Of a DNA stretch of 64,000 nt, positions 46,104 through 55,972 are shown piece after piece (the stretch's first letter is position 1; every line of letters begins with the position of its first letter). The notes under the pieces were generated by a model. The model saw nothing but the letters and a program-made list of their open reading frames with translations, ran no database searches and was not told the DNA's origin. The position numbers and the translations under genes are program-made. The DNA is from AP-15 sp963732095. Its GTDB lineage: Bacteria; Pseudomonadota; Alphaproteobacteria; ATCC43930; CGMCC-115725. The stretch lies in NCBI GenBank assembly GCA_963732095.1, contig CAVSZA010000051.1:62001-126000 (forward strand), given 5' to 3'.

Positions 46104-47417
46104 TCAGGCAAGCAGGCGGTCGACATTGTCGCGCAGCCGATAATAGCCGCCGACGACCGGCAAGAACCAGGGATTGCCGGAATAGAGCGGGTGATCAGGG
46201 AAATCCGCCGTGTCGTAGCTGCAGGCGTAATTGGCGGCGCGGGCGATCTTGCGCGCCGTCTGCCAGCCGAGATAGGTCATCATAGCGACGCCGCTGCCGT
46301 TGCAGCCGAGGCAATAGTGCAGGCCCTCGCTCTGGCCCATATGCGGCAGCGCGTCCAAAGTGAAGGCGACGTTGCCGGTCCACGCATGCGTCGCCTTGAA
46401 GCCGCGCAATTGCGGGAAGCGGTCGGTCATGTAGCGGTGAAGGATCGGCGCGCTGACCGTCGGGCTGACCTGCGTGAAGCGCGCGCGGCCGCCGAACACC
46501 AACCGCCTGCCGTCCGGCGACATCCGGTAGTAGCACAGCACCCGTTTGGTGTCAGACAAACTGCGCCCTTTGGGGATCAAGGATCGAGCGAGGTCCTGCG
46601 GCAACTCTTCCGTCGCGATGATGTGGCTGGCGACGGGAACGACACGCCGCCTGAGCGCCGGGGTGAGGCCCCCGGTATAGCCATTCGTGGCGATCACCAC
46701 ATCGCCGACGGAAACCGTCCCGCGGTCGGTCTTGACATGCCATCCGGCGCCGCTCCGGCGGATGCCCGTCACCGGAGCACTGGCGCAGACCGGGACGCCG
46801 TGCCGGCGGCAGGCATCGAGCAGCCCCTTGTAATAGAGCGCCGGGTGCAATTTGCCGGAGCGCTCGACAACCATGCCGCCGAAGTAATAGTCGCTCGCGA
46901 TTTCTTCGCGCTGCCGCTCGCACGGCACCATGTAGGCGCCGGACTGCGCAGCCGAATTGAGTACGGCGAGCCGCCGCGACTGCGCGTCGAAATGCTTCTT
47001 TGTCCAGGCGCCGACAAAGCGGCCGGGCTTTTCCCAGAAGCAATCGATCTTTTCCTCCTCGATCAGCCGGTCGATCAGGCCAAACGCGTCGGACGCGTCC
47101 GACAGCAGACGTTTGGCCCGCTCGGGCTCGACATCGGGGGTTCGGCCGGTGAAGCTCTTGCCGATATTGACGCCGCCGCTGACCGCTCCGCCATTGCGGG
47201 TGCTGGCGCCAAAGCCGAGCTCGTTGGCTTCGAGCACGGCGGCGTCGATACCGTGCTTGGCCAATTCGAGCGCCGTCGACAGCCCGGCATACCCGCCGCC
47301 GACGATTGCGACGCGCGCCGACCGGGGCACCTCGACGAGGTGGCCGGCGGTCGGGGTATAGGCCTCCCACCAATAGGGCGTCGGCGTGAAATCATGGTGG
47401 AAGATGTCGGGAACCAT
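46104..47417 (-). CDS. FAD-dependent amine oxidoreductase, gamma-glutamylputrescine-oxidase-like
   Basis: DAO-family flavoprotein of 437 aa. N terminus YWWEAYTPTAGHLVEVPRSA, then AIVGGGYAGLSTALELAKHG (FAD site) and GFGASTRNGGAVSGGVNIG, as in PuuB and related polyamine/amine oxidases. C-terminal THAWTGNVAFTLDALPHMGQ and GCNGSGVAMMTYLG fit the family. Likely oxidises a secondary amine or amino acid. Divergent from the unknown gene at 47534. Confidence 0.92.
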   Translation of the reverse strand: MVPDIFHHDFTPTPYWWEAYTPTAGHLVEVPRSARVAIVGGGYAGLSTALELAKHGIDAAVLEANELGFGASTRNGGAVSGGVNIGKSFTGRTPDVEPERAKRLLSDASDAFGLIDRLIEEEKIDCFWEKPGRFVGAWTKKHFDAQSRRLAVLNSAAQSGAYMVPCERQREEIASDYYFGGMVVERSGKLHPALYYKGLLDACRRHGVPVCASAPVTGIRRSGAGWHVKTDRGTVSVGDVVIATNGYTGGLTPALRRRVVPVASHIIATEELPQDLARSLIPKGRSLSDTKRVLCYYRMSPDGRRLVFGGRARFTQVSPTVSAPILHRYMTDRFPQLRGFKATHAWTGNVAFTLDALPHMGQSEGLHYCLGCNGSGVAMMTYLGWQTARKIARAANYACSYDTADFPDHPLYSGNPWFLPVVGGYYRLRDNVDRLLA

Positions 47418-47533
47418 CCGCCTGAATTCCTCAAATGCACTCGCGCCATGCGGGTAAGGCTGTTGCCGCCGGCTGCGAGGGGTGGCTAAGATTATTCAGC
47501 ATGCCACCGACCGCGACCGAGGAGCAAAAACTC

Positions 47534-49144
47534 ATGCCAGCGCAAGCCGCAACAGCAACAAACGGCCGTCAAGAAGCGGCGCGCCTCTATCAGGAGCTCG
47601 AAGAACGCATAGTCGCCCGTGATCAGGAGGGCGGCAGCCGCGTCTACTACGAATTGCTGCGCCGCGGGCGGCCTCTGCCGGAGATCATGGCCGAAGCAGT
47701 GCGCATCCATGCGCCTTATACGCACGTGCCGTACCACCAGCGCATCGATGACGGTTTCCCGAACTTCGTCAATAACGATCATTGCCTGCTGTCGGCGCGC
47801 GCGGCGGTCAATCTGCAGAGGATGCTGCCGGAGAAGCTCGCAGGGCTGCCGCTGGCGCAGACGATCTGGTACATCCCGTCAGGGCTCGACATCTGGAACC
47901 AGAAGATCCTGAAGGCGCCGGGACATTATGCGACGCGCGGCTACAAGATGCCGAACGCGGAGCCGCCAAAGCCGGTCGTCTACTGGCCCGACCAGGAACC
48001 GCTCAGAGAAACGGGGCCGCTCGGCGAGCGTCTCAACAACTGGCTGACCTTGGTCGAACGCGGTCAGGTGATCGACGCCTACCGTGTTTTCCTCGGCCTG
48101 ATGGAGGAAACCGAGTACCGCAAGGAGGTGCTGGCCCAGCTGGTCTTTGCGGGCATGATCGATGTGCAGGACCGCATGCTCTACAACCGCTCCTACACGA
48201 CCGGGCACAAGGCGTACCGCGCGCGGTCGGTCGTCGAGATCGGCAATGCGATCGGCTGGGACAACGCGCACGACGTGATCTACGCAGGCGCGCTCGACAT
48301 TGCAGTCGGGCCGCGCTGGCACTCGGTCTATGAGATGGCCTGCAACGTCGTCACGATCTTTATCGAAGGCAAGGAGGTGCATGCCGTGCCGCAAGGCGGC
48401 ACCAGCGAGCGCGAGCGTGCCCTGCTGGCTAATACCGAACCATTGAACGAAGCCGAGACCGAGGAGCTGATCGACGCACTGATCCATCAGCATGAGCCAG
48501 CTTATATTGAAAAGATCAGCGCGCTGTTGCTGGCCGGCAAATCGCCGCGCCGGATCATCGACGCGATCCAGCTGGCCGCCGCCCAGGTAGTGCTGGAGAC
48601 GGTGGGGCCGAACAATTTCTCGATGCCCCAGCACACCTACGAATACTGCAATACGATCGGCTGGTTCTACGACAATTTCGAGCACCCGCAGCGGCTGAAA
48701 CTGCTCTATGTCGCGGGCTCCATGGTCAACCAGGCGGCATGGAACCAGCGGAGCTCCGGCTGGCTCAAATCCGACCCGATCAAAGCGCCGAGCGGCGCCG
48801 GCCGGATGACTGGCAATCAGATCATCGGGAATTTGGAGGCCGCGATCGCCGCACTCGACCCGCCGCAGGCCGTGGCGTGGACCAAGGCCTATCTCGACAG
48901 CGGCGAAGACCGCTCGCCGCTCTTCCAGCGCCTTGCCTTGATGGCGGCGCGGATCGGGAACGACCCCCACAACCAGGAAATCCCGCAATGCATGCTGGAG
49001 GATTACGGCAAAAATCAGAGCCGTGACCGCGAGCGGCTATTGCTCTCCTGCGCCCATATCTCGGCAGGACACCGCAAATACGGCGATTTCTTCGAAGCCA
49101 GCCGCCGCTTTGGCGAGGCGATGGGCGTTCCCGAACTGCACTGA
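47534..49144 (+). CDS. Large conserved protein of unknown function
   Basis: Product of 536 aa from ATG 47534 (GGAG nine bases upstream); ATG 47501 is an alternative. I do not recognise the family with certainty. It is rich in helices with conserved-looking His and aromatic blocks: NNDHCLLSARAAVNLQRM, AGALDIAVGPRWHSVYEMAC, SMPQHTYEYCNTIGWFYDNF and HPQRLKLLYVAGSMVNQAAW. The His-rich helical pattern faintly recalls questin-oxidase-like proteins, which is speculative. It lies between a DAO flavoprotein and an LLM oxidoreductase, suggesting a role in oxidative catabolism. Confidence 0.75.
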   Translation: MPAQAATATNGRQEAARLYQELEERIVARDQEGGSRVYYELLRRGRPLPEIMAEAVRIHAPYTHVPYHQRIDDGFPNFVNNDHCLLSARAAVNLQRMLPEKLAGLPLAQTIWYIPSGLDIWNQKILKAPGHYATRGYKMPNAEPPKPVVYWPDQEPLRETGPLGERLNNWLTLVERGQVIDAYRVFLGLMEETEYRKEVLAQLVFAGMIDVQDRMLYNRSYTTGHKAYRARSVVEIGNAIGWDNAHDVIYAGALDIAVGPRWHSVYEMACNVVTIFIEGKEVHAVPQGGTSERERALLANTEPLNEAETEELIDALIHQHEPAYIEKISALLLAGKSPRRIIDAIQLAAAQVVLETVGPNNFSMPQHTYEYCNTIGWFYDNFEHPQRLKLLYVAGSMVNQAAWNQRSSGWLKSDPIKAPSGAGRMTGNQIIGNLEAAIAALDPPQAVAWTKAYLDSGEDRSPLFQRLALMAARIGNDPHNQEIPQCMLEDYGKNQSRDRERLLLSCAHISAGHRKYGDFFEASRRFGEAMGVPELH

Positions 49145-49151
49145 GCGGAAG

Positions 49152-50207
49152 TTAGTGGAACTGAGGCTTCACCTTTTCGCAGAGCAGCTGCAGTGACTTC
49201 ATTACACGCTGATGCGGGATCTTGGTGCCGCAATTCATCTCCGCCAGGATACCGTCAAGGCCGAGCTCCTCCTGCAATGCCATGAGCCGGTCGGTGACCT
49301 GCTCGGGCGTGCCGACGATGATCTTGTCGCGCAGCGCCTCGTCATACGTGATGGTCTGCAGCCGGCGGCCGCGCGCGGCGCGGTCCTCGATCGCGCGCAC
49401 GCCGGCGCGGGTCGCCGAATCCTCGAGCCGCTCCCCGAGGTAGCGATAGAAGTACATGATGCTTTCTTCCGGCTCCGCACGGGCCTGCGCCGCCGTCTCG
49501 GCAACATACACCGGCGCCCGCAGGAAAACTTGGCCCTCGCCCGGATGCCCTCCCTCTTTCCAGCCTTCGCGGTAGGCCTTGATGTTCGGGGCGAGCTCAG
49601 AAAGCGTGCCGAGGCGAACCGCGACAAACACGCCATGGCCGAGCCTGCCGATCGCCGGAAACGTGTCCGGGCTGTTGGCGGCGATGCGGATCTCGGGCCA
49701 GGGTTTTTGGTAGGGCTTGGGCGTCGCCCGGACGTTTTGGAACGAGTAGTACTTGCCCGAATAGGAGAACGGGTCCTCGGTCCACGCCTTTTTCAGGATC
49801 TCGAGGGTCTCGGCGAAGCGCTCGCGACTCTCGCCGTAGGGCACACCATAGGCTTCGTAGGTGCGCGGGAAGCCGCTGCGCCCGACACCGAAGATCAGCC
49901 TTCCGTGACTGATCTGATCTACCGTGGCGGCCTCTTCCGCCAGGCGCAGCGGATGGCAGAGCGGCAATACCTGGACGCCGGTGCCAATCTTCATGCGCTT
50001 GGTGCGCGCCGCGATGGCGCTGGCAATGGTCAGCGGCGCGGCGCAGACCGACCGTTCGGGCGCGACATGGATTTCCGCCAGCCACATCGCATCGAGCCCC
50101 CAGCGCTCGGCCGCTTCAACCTGTTCGAACGACTCGGCGAAGGCCTCCGGTTGGCTCACGCCCGCCGGACACTGAAACTCGTGAAACATGCCGAATTCAA
50201 ACGCCAT
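49152..50207 (-). CDS. LLM-class flavin-dependent oxidoreductase
   Basis: Luciferase-like monooxygenase of 351 aa. Segments: MAFEFGMFHEFQCPAG, RWGLDAMWLAEIHVAPE, KIGTGVQVLPLCHPLRLAEE, QISHGRLIFGVGRSGFPR and VGTPEQVTDRLMAL. It converges on the unknown protein with seven bases between stops. It is only distantly similar to the LLM at 40617. Substrate unknown. Confidence 0.93.
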   Translation of the reverse strand: MAFEFGMFHEFQCPAGVSQPEAFAESFEQVEAAERWGLDAMWLAEIHVAPERSVCAAPLTIASAIAARTKRMKIGTGVQVLPLCHPLRLAEEAATVDQISHGRLIFGVGRSGFPRTYEAYGVPYGESRERFAETLEILKKAWTEDPFSYSGKYYSFQNVRATPKPYQKPWPEIRIAANSPDTFPAIGRLGHGVFVAVRLGTLSELAPNIKAYREGWKEGGHPGEGQVFLRAPVYVAETAAQARAEPEESIMYFYRYLGERLEDSATRAGVRAIEDRAARGRRLQTITYDEALRDKIIVGTPEQVTDRLMALQEELGLDGILAEMNCGTKIPHQRVMKSLQLLCEKVKPQFH

Positions 50208-50605
50208 CGCCGCTTCTCCTTTTTGTCTCGCGCCGGCACTTTAGGGTCGATGAAGCGCCGATGCCAGCCAAGAAAGGGGTGGTGGCTTGGTTGCGATTGT
50301 CACAGCCCCTTCATCGCACGACCTGCCCGGCCCTCCTGTAAAACCTCGCTAACCTGCGACCTTAACGTTAAAGATCGACTTACCCAGCTTCGAGTCAGCT
50401 GCCTATTTAAAGAAAATTTCGGCTGTTTCCTAAATTAATATAAAATTGACCGCTTTCCGTCATAAGATAGTCCTTAAATTATGTGGAATGGACGAATTTT
50501 TGACGATATAGTGACGGACCTTTGACGGCGGTCGCTTCATCCTGACTAACGAATTCTTAACGTTTATTGTTGGTAAACGGCGCACCTGCCCGAGAACATC
50601 ATACA
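50208..50605. other. Intergenic region upstream of the export operon, no gene seen
   Basis: About 400 bases, A/T-rich from about 50400 onward (for example TTAATATAAAATTG), between divergent genes. It should carry the promoter for the polysaccharide-export genes and that of the LLM gene. No specific factor-binding site is recognised. Confidence 0.45.
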
Positions 50606-52552
50606 GTGACCGATTTCGATGAAATTTATGAAGAGGCGATCGGTAGCGCCCGACCATTGGGCGCCGCCGCCGATTTCACCGAGGGCTGCCGACTCTATCT
50701 CGCTCAGCGCAAATATCCGGAGGACGAATTCCCCGTCTTTTATAGCCGGCTCAGCGAAGCCTTGCTGCACCGGGGTTGGCGCGATCATGCCGCCGAATGC
50801 GCCCGTGTCGCCTTCCAGTTGCGGCCCGAGCAAGAAGAAATAGCCAATCTCTGTGCCTGGGTGTTCAGCAATTCCGGGCGCCACGAGGATGCCGCGGCAG
50901 CCTACGAGCGATTGCTAAAGATCCGTCCCCGATGGGCCGAGGGCCACCGTCACGCGAGTGGCTCGCTTGCCGCCGCCGGACAACTCGATCGCGCAATTCT
51001 CCATGCCGGCAGGGCCAGCGAAATCGATCCTGATTCGTTTGAATTCGCCGTTCACGCCGCCTGCCTCTGCGAGACCAGTGGCCGATACGAGGATGCCATA
51101 GACTATTTGACGCGCGCGGCGGTGATTGCGCCCGGCGCCAGCACTGTCTTGCGCCAGATGTCGGGCCTCAAACTCGCCCTGGAAGAGCGCGAGGACGCCG
51201 TGGCTCTGGCGCTGCGCGCCCTGTCACTGGCGCCTGGCGATCGGCAGAACGCGCTGCATGCCGGCGAGTTGTTGCTGCGCACCGGACGTTTTGACGAGGC
51301 GGTCGACATCATCGCCGACACGCTCGCCAGATACCCGCGGGACGAAGTCGCGCTTCGCCTGCTCTCCGCAGCGCAGATGCTGCGCGGTCGCATCGAGGAT
51401 GCACTCGAGGCGATCGACCGGGCACTCTCGATTATCGCGGATATTGCGGAGTACCATCTGCATCGAGCCAACCTGCTTTACCGGCTCGGCCGGCTCGACG
51501 AAGCGGCCGAGGCGTTCGGCCGGGCGGCGGCGCTCGATCCGTCAAACGCCGATGCGAAGCGCTCGCAGCTCACGGTCTACTTCGACAGCGGCCGCTTTAC
51601 CGAGGCGCTCGCCGTCGGCGGAGAACTGATCCGCGCCGCGCCGGAAAACGAAGAATATGCGCAGGCAATGCTGCAGGTACTGAACCGCCGGTTTGAGACC
51701 TTGGACGGCGATTACGTCGTGCTGAGCGAGCGTGCGTCGCGACCACGCCGGGAACCGCGGCCGCCGCCCGGTTTTTTCGAGAGATTGCGCACCCAGGGGC
51801 GCGTCGTCCATGCCCTGATCATTCGGGAAACCCGCACCCGCTTCGGCGACTCCAAGCTCGGATACGGGTGGGCATTGCTCGAACCGATCGCGCACATCCT
51901 GATGCTGTCCCTCGTATTCGCAGTGTTGATGCGAGGCCGGCCGCCGATCGGCGAAGAATTCTTCATCTTCTATTATACCGGGATCATTCCCTATCACATG
52001 TTTGTCCACACCAGCAGCAGTATGACTTACGCGATTGCGAGCAATGGCTCGTTGTTGCAATTGCCTCTGGTCGGCACGTTCGACGTGCTGATGGCGCGAG
52101 GGCTGCTCGAACTGCTGACCGACACTCTGGTGGCAATGATGCTGCTGGCGGGCTTCGGCGCGCTCGGGCTCGGCGCGCTGCCGCAGGATTTTGCGGGTGT
52201 CTCGGTCTCGCTCCTGGTTGTCTGGTTGCTCGGCTGCGGATGCGGCTTCCTCAATGCCGTGATCAATGCATTCGCCAAGTCCTGGGACAAGATTTGGGCT
52301 CAGTTGACCCGTCTCTTGTATTTCTGCTCCGGAATTTTCTATGTGCCGGGAATGATGCCGGAATGGATCCGCGACATTCTGGCTTGGAACCCAATGCTGC
52401 ATGCGGTCGACTGGTTCCGCTCGAGCTTCTTTCGGGAATACGAGCCGCACTGGCTCGACCGCTCCTATCTGCTGACATTCGCCGTCGTCACGTTGTTGGC
52501 GGGGCTTGGCCTCGAGCGCGGGTTGCAGCGCCGGCTTTACGAGCCGCTATGA
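50606..52552 (+). CDS. TPR domain fused to capsule-type ABC-2 permease (KpsM-like)
   Basis: Product of 648 aa. Residues ~1-385 are tetratricopeptide repeats: pairs of helices with repeats such as FSNSGRHEDAAAAYERLLKI, HAGELLLRTGRFDEAVDII and LLYRLGRLDEAAEAFGRAAA. Residues ~390-648 form an ABC-2 permease: ALIIRETRTRFGDSKLGYGW, then six hydrophobic segments, as in KpsM/Wzm exporters. GTG 50606 (MTDFDEIYEEA) is my start; a TTG at 50567 is possible. The frame is continuous, so this is a true fusion. The ATPase follows with an ATGA overlap. The TPR part may recruit a glycosyltransferase or a regulator. Confidence 0.88.
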   Translation: MTDFDEIYEEAIGSARPLGAAADFTEGCRLYLAQRKYPEDEFPVFYSRLSEALLHRGWRDHAAECARVAFQLRPEQEEIANLCAWVFSNSGRHEDAAAAYERLLKIRPRWAEGHRHASGSLAAAGQLDRAILHAGRASEIDPDSFEFAVHAACLCETSGRYEDAIDYLTRAAVIAPGASTVLRQMSGLKLALEEREDAVALALRALSLAPGDRQNALHAGELLLRTGRFDEAVDIIADTLARYPRDEVALRLLSAAQMLRGRIEDALEAIDRALSIIADIAEYHLHRANLLYRLGRLDEAAEAFGRAAALDPSNADAKRSQLTVYFDSGRFTEALAVGGELIRAAPENEEYAQAMLQVLNRRFETLDGDYVVLSERASRPRREPRPPPGFFERLRTQGRVVHALIIRETRTRFGDSKLGYGWALLEPIAHILMLSLVFAVLMRGRPPIGEEFFIFYYTGIIPYHMFVHTSSSMTYAIASNGSLLQLPLVGTFDVLMARGLLELLTDTLVAMMLLAGFGALGLGALPQDFAGVSVSLLVVWLLGCGCGFLNAVINAFAKSWDKIWAQLTRLLYFCSGIFYVPGMMPEWIRDILAWNPMLHAVDWFRSSFFREYEPHWLDRSYLLTFAVVTLLAGLGLERGLQRRLYEPL

Positions 52553-53212
52553 TCATGCTCGACAGAGTTTGCAAATCGTATCGCACGAAAACCGGCCGGA
52601 AGTCCGTGCTCGACCAGGTCAGCACGGTTTTCCAATCCGGTCACAACTTCGGAATCCTGGGCCCGAACGGGGCCGGCAAGTCGACATTGATCCGGCTCAT
52701 CGCCGGCTCCGAGCCTCCGGACAGCGGCAATGTCCGGCGCTACGCCCGAGTGTCGTTCCCGCTCGGCTTTGGCGGCACGTTTCACGGCGCTCTGTCCGGC
52801 CGCGAAAACGTTGCCTTCATCGCTCGAATCTACGGAGCGGCGATGCGTGCCACGATCGACTACGTCGAGGGGTTCGCCGAACTCGCCGAATATTTTGAGA
52901 TGCCGGTTAATACTTATTCGGCCGGGATGCGGGCGCGGCTGGCTTTCGCCACCTGCCTTGCTATCGATTTCGACGTCTACCTGATCGACGAGGTGACCGA
53001 GATCGGCGACCAACGGTTCCGCCGCCGATGCGCCGAGGCGTTCCGCCAGCGCATGCAGCGGTCCGACATCATTCTGGTGACGCACAACCCTCAGTACGAT
53101 TCGGCAATATTGCGACAGGGGCGCTGTCCTGGCCAATGGCCAGCTGGCTTTGCATGACGATATCGGCACAGCATTGGAATCTTACCATCGTCTGCTGCAG
53201 GAGAGTGCCTGA
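52549..53212 (+). pseudogene. kpsT: KpsT-like capsule export ATPase, one-base frameshift near 3' end
   Basis: ATP-binding subunit for the permease above, about 220 aa if repaired. It starts MIMLDRVCKSYRTKTGRKSV at ATG 52549. Walker A ILGPNGAGKSTL, signature YSAGMRARLAFA and Walker B VYLIDEVTEIGD are intact. After THNPQ one extra T at 53095 diverts the frame to a stop at 53157. Removing it restores TIRQYCDRGAVLANGQLALH and SYHRLLQESA, ending at 53212 in ATGA overlap with the next gene. The perfect coupling after repair argues for sequencing error or very recent mutation. Confidence 0.9.
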
Positions 53213-54465
53213 TGACGGCTCAGCCGACACGCGCGCGGCCTGCCGGCGATTGGATCGGCTTGCCTTCGTCGCAGGCGCGCGGACCCGGCATGACCGCCGG
53301 ACTTCCGGTACCCGCCGAGGACGGCGGAGCAATCGCCGTTTTTCAGGCGCAGGACTTCGCTGCACGGCGCCGTCGCTTCCCGGTTCGCTTGGTGTCGTTT
53401 GTGGTCATCGTATTGGTGCCGACCACGCTGGCCGCAGTGTATTATTTCGTAATCGCCGCTGACCAATACGTTGCCGAATTTCGTTTCGCACTGCGTACTG
53501 TCGAACCGGTCCGAGCCGAGGTAGGCGGGATATTCCAAGGAAGCGTCGCGCCCTCGCCTATCGGAGTGGACTCCTATGCCGTCGTGCAATACCTCGCCAG
53601 CCGCGACGTCGTCGACGACCTCGGCAAGAAACTCGACCTGCGCGAAATGTTTTCACGGCCCGAGGCCGACTGGCTGACGCGGCTGCAGCTCCCGGTATCG
53701 ATCGAGGAGCTGGTCAGGTACTGGAAAAGCCAGGTGGACGCGTTCTACGACATTACCAACGGGACAATCGTCGTTCGGGCCCGAGCCTTCACGCCGAACG
53801 ATGCCCTGCAATTGGCGCGGGCGATCCTCGGGTCGGCGGAGCAGCTGGTCAATGATTTGTCGGCCCGGGCACGCCGCGACACCTTGCAGAATTCGGAAAG
53901 GGAAGTGCGCCGCGCCGAACGGCGGCTCAAGACCGCGCTCGCGCGGCTGCGCGAGTTTCGCGACCAAGAGGGCATCATCGATCCGCGCAAGACCGCCGAC
54001 GCCACCCAGGCGCTGGCCGGCCGGATACGGGACGAGATCGTCCGAACCGACACCGAATTGTCCACCGTCAAGCATTACATGCGGGCCGACGCGCCGTCGG
54101 TCAGGATGTTGGAGGCCCGCCTGCAATCGCTGCAGACAGAGCTCCGATCGGTGGAGAGTGAGGTGACCGACACCGAAAAGTCACGTTCCGAGGTTCTCTC
54201 GCGAGTGATGGGATCGTATGAGCGGCTCGAGAGTGAGCGGAGTTTCGCCGAGAAAGCCTATCAGCACGCTTTAGAGGCGCTCGACCGGGCGCGCATGAAC
54301 GCCGACCGCCAGCAAGTCTACATCGCGGGCTTCGTTCAGCCGAACCTTCCCGAGGAGGCGCTGTATCCACGCCGGCTGCGCAATGTAAGCATCGCCCTTT
54401 TTCTCTGCTGCGCCGTTTGGCTGATCGGCGCCTTCATTGTCCAGACGGTGCGAGAGCACCTGTAG
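53212..54465 (+). CDS. Capsule polysaccharide export inner-membrane protein, KpsE/Wzz-like
   Basis: Polysaccharide co-polymerase-type protein of 417 aa. The first ~60 residues are cytoplasmic. A membrane helix (LVSFVVIVLVPTTLAAVYYF) is followed by a periplasmic region with a long coiled coil (AERRLKTALARLREFRDQEG) and a C-terminal helix VSIALFLCCAVWLIGAFIVQ. This matches KpsE/CtrB/BexC proteins that link the ABC exporter to the outer-membrane channel. No kpsD-like gene is in the window. Confidence 0.9.
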   Translation: MTAQPTRARPAGDWIGLPSSQARGPGMTAGLPVPAEDGGAIAVFQAQDFAARRRRFPVRLVSFVVIVLVPTTLAAVYYFVIAADQYVAEFRFALRTVEPVRAEVGGIFQGSVAPSPIGVDSYAVVQYLASRDVVDDLGKKLDLREMFSRPEADWLTRLQLPVSIEELVRYWKSQVDAFYDITNGTIVVRARAFTPNDALQLARAILGSAEQLVNDLSARARRDTLQNSEREVRRAERRLKTALARLREFRDQEGIIDPRKTADATQALAGRIRDEIVRTDTELSTVKHYMRADAPSVRMLEARLQSLQTELRSVESEVTDTEKSRSEVLSRVMGSYERLESERSFAEKAYQHALEALDRARMNADRQQVYIAGFVQPNLPEEALYPRRLRNVSIALFLCCAVWLIGAFIVQTVREHL

Positions 54466-54470
54466 ACATC

Positions 54471-55880
54471 ATGGCGACGCTCGAAATCGACACTCGCCCC
54501 CGGCTATTGCCCGCGCCGCCGATCACGGCCTCGCCCTTTCGTCACGTCCGTCGGAGGCGCAAAAGGCTAGCTTTGATTTCGACCCATAGCGATTTGTGCG
54601 GGATCGCGGCCTATACCCGCAGTTTGGAGAAGCAACTAAACGATATTTTCGAGGTTACGGTATTCGACTTGGATCAGTATCTGTTGCGCAGCACGCATGG
54701 CCGGGTCAGAAAATTCGGCGACCGGCACATTCTGGATATATGTCGTGAAATAAGAGACTACGAGGCGGTCAATCTGCAGCTCGAGCATGGCACATTGGGC
54801 AGAGACTGCCGCGACATTCACCGGCGGTTTTCCTGGATCCTGCGCGCCGCGCCGCGGCTCTCGGTGACGTTTCACACGGTGTTCCAGTGCGAGGCCTTCG
54901 ATTACCGGCAGTACTTCAGGGAGATTCTGAAGCGCAATTTCGCGAGAGCGATTGCAATGAGAGCGCAATATAATCGCGAGCACCTGCTGTCGGCAGGGCT
55001 GGCGAGCCGGATGCGGCGCGCGCAACGCTTCAAGCCCGTCACTCTGATCGTTCATACCCGCCGCGACCTCTCGCAGATGAAATTCGCGCACGGCATGCGG
55101 AACGTCTATGACCACCCCCTGTCGTTTCTATCCGCCGCCGAGGTGGCGGAAGTTCGGCGCGCCGCGTCGCGGAAAAAATTTCCGGTGCTCGACAACGTCC
55201 CGGCCGGAAGCAGACTGATCGGGGTTTTCGGCTTTCTCGGCCGCTACAAGGGGTTCGATACCGTCGTCAGGGCACTGCACCACCTGCCGAAAGATCATCA
55301 CCTGCTGATTTTCGGCGGCGTCCATCCTAATGAAATCAAACCGCACCAAGCCAGAGATCCGGTCGTCTCGTCATTGTTCGACGCGGGTTATGTCGATACC
55401 AGCGTGGCCGAGCGGATTCTATCCGGCGGGGAGGGGACCGCACCGGCCGTCTCGGTCGCCGTCGACAGCTCGATGCGCGATCTGCTGATCGAGCATCCAA
55501 AGGATCTGTCGGATCGCATTCATTTCATGGGGGCGCAGAGCGACTCCGACTTCCTCGGCGGCATGGCGATCTGCGACGCCGTGGTGTTCCCTTATCTCGA
55601 AGTCGGGCAATCCTCGTCCGGCCCGATTTCCCAGGCATTGGAGCTGGGCTGCCGTGTCATTGCATCGCGGACTCATACCTTTATTCAGCTCAGCCGCTAC
55701 CACCACAACCTCATCGAGTTCTTCGACATCGGAAACCACCTGGAACTGGCCGGCCGCATCCGAGCGCGGCCGCAGTTCGAGCGGCGCGACCACCTCCCGG
55801 CATACAATGTCGAAACCAACAAGACGGTCTACCTAGCCGCCAACGGCGCCTATGCCGAGACGTCCCGGGTCACAGTTTAA
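54471..55880 (+). CDS. Glycosyltransferase (GT4-like) of the polysaccharide export operon
   Basis: Product of 469 aa from ATG 54471, five bases after the KpsE-like stop. N-terminal Rossmann region RLALISTHSDLCGIAAYTRS, central segment LIGVFGFLGRYKGFDTVVRA and HHLLIFGGVHPNE, then a C-terminal PYLEVGQSSSGPISQALELG donor-site region, all typical of GT-B family 4 enzymes. It probably acts in building or modifying the exported polysaccharide. Last gene of the operon. Confidence 0.87.
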   Translation: MATLEIDTRPRLLPAPPITASPFRHVRRRRKRLALISTHSDLCGIAAYTRSLEKQLNDIFEVTVFDLDQYLLRSTHGRVRKFGDRHILDICREIRDYEAVNLQLEHGTLGRDCRDIHRRFSWILRAAPRLSVTFHTVFQCEAFDYRQYFREILKRNFARAIAMRAQYNREHLLSAGLASRMRRAQRFKPVTLIVHTRRDLSQMKFAHGMRNVYDHPLSFLSAAEVAEVRRAASRKKFPVLDNVPAGSRLIGVFGFLGRYKGFDTVVRALHHLPKDHHLLIFGGVHPNEIKPHQARDPVVSSLFDAGYVDTSVAERILSGGEGTAPAVSVAVDSSMRDLLIEHPKDLSDRIHFMGAQSDSDFLGGMAICDAVVFPYLEVGQSSSGPISQALELGCRVIASRTHTFIQLSRYHHNLIEFFDIGNHLELAGRIRARPQFERRDHLPAYNVETNKTVYLAANGAYAETSRVTV

Positions 55881-55972
55881 CTCCAACGTCAAATAGACAA
55901 TCGATACCTGCGAACCTATGATCGGGACGCTGCCACTACGAGTTGGCGCGTCGTCGAACCGAGGAGCGCAGA

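Noticed and set aside
46191..47489. 432-aa plus-strand frame opposite the amine oxidase
   Set aside because: Antisense shadow; no recognisable domain.
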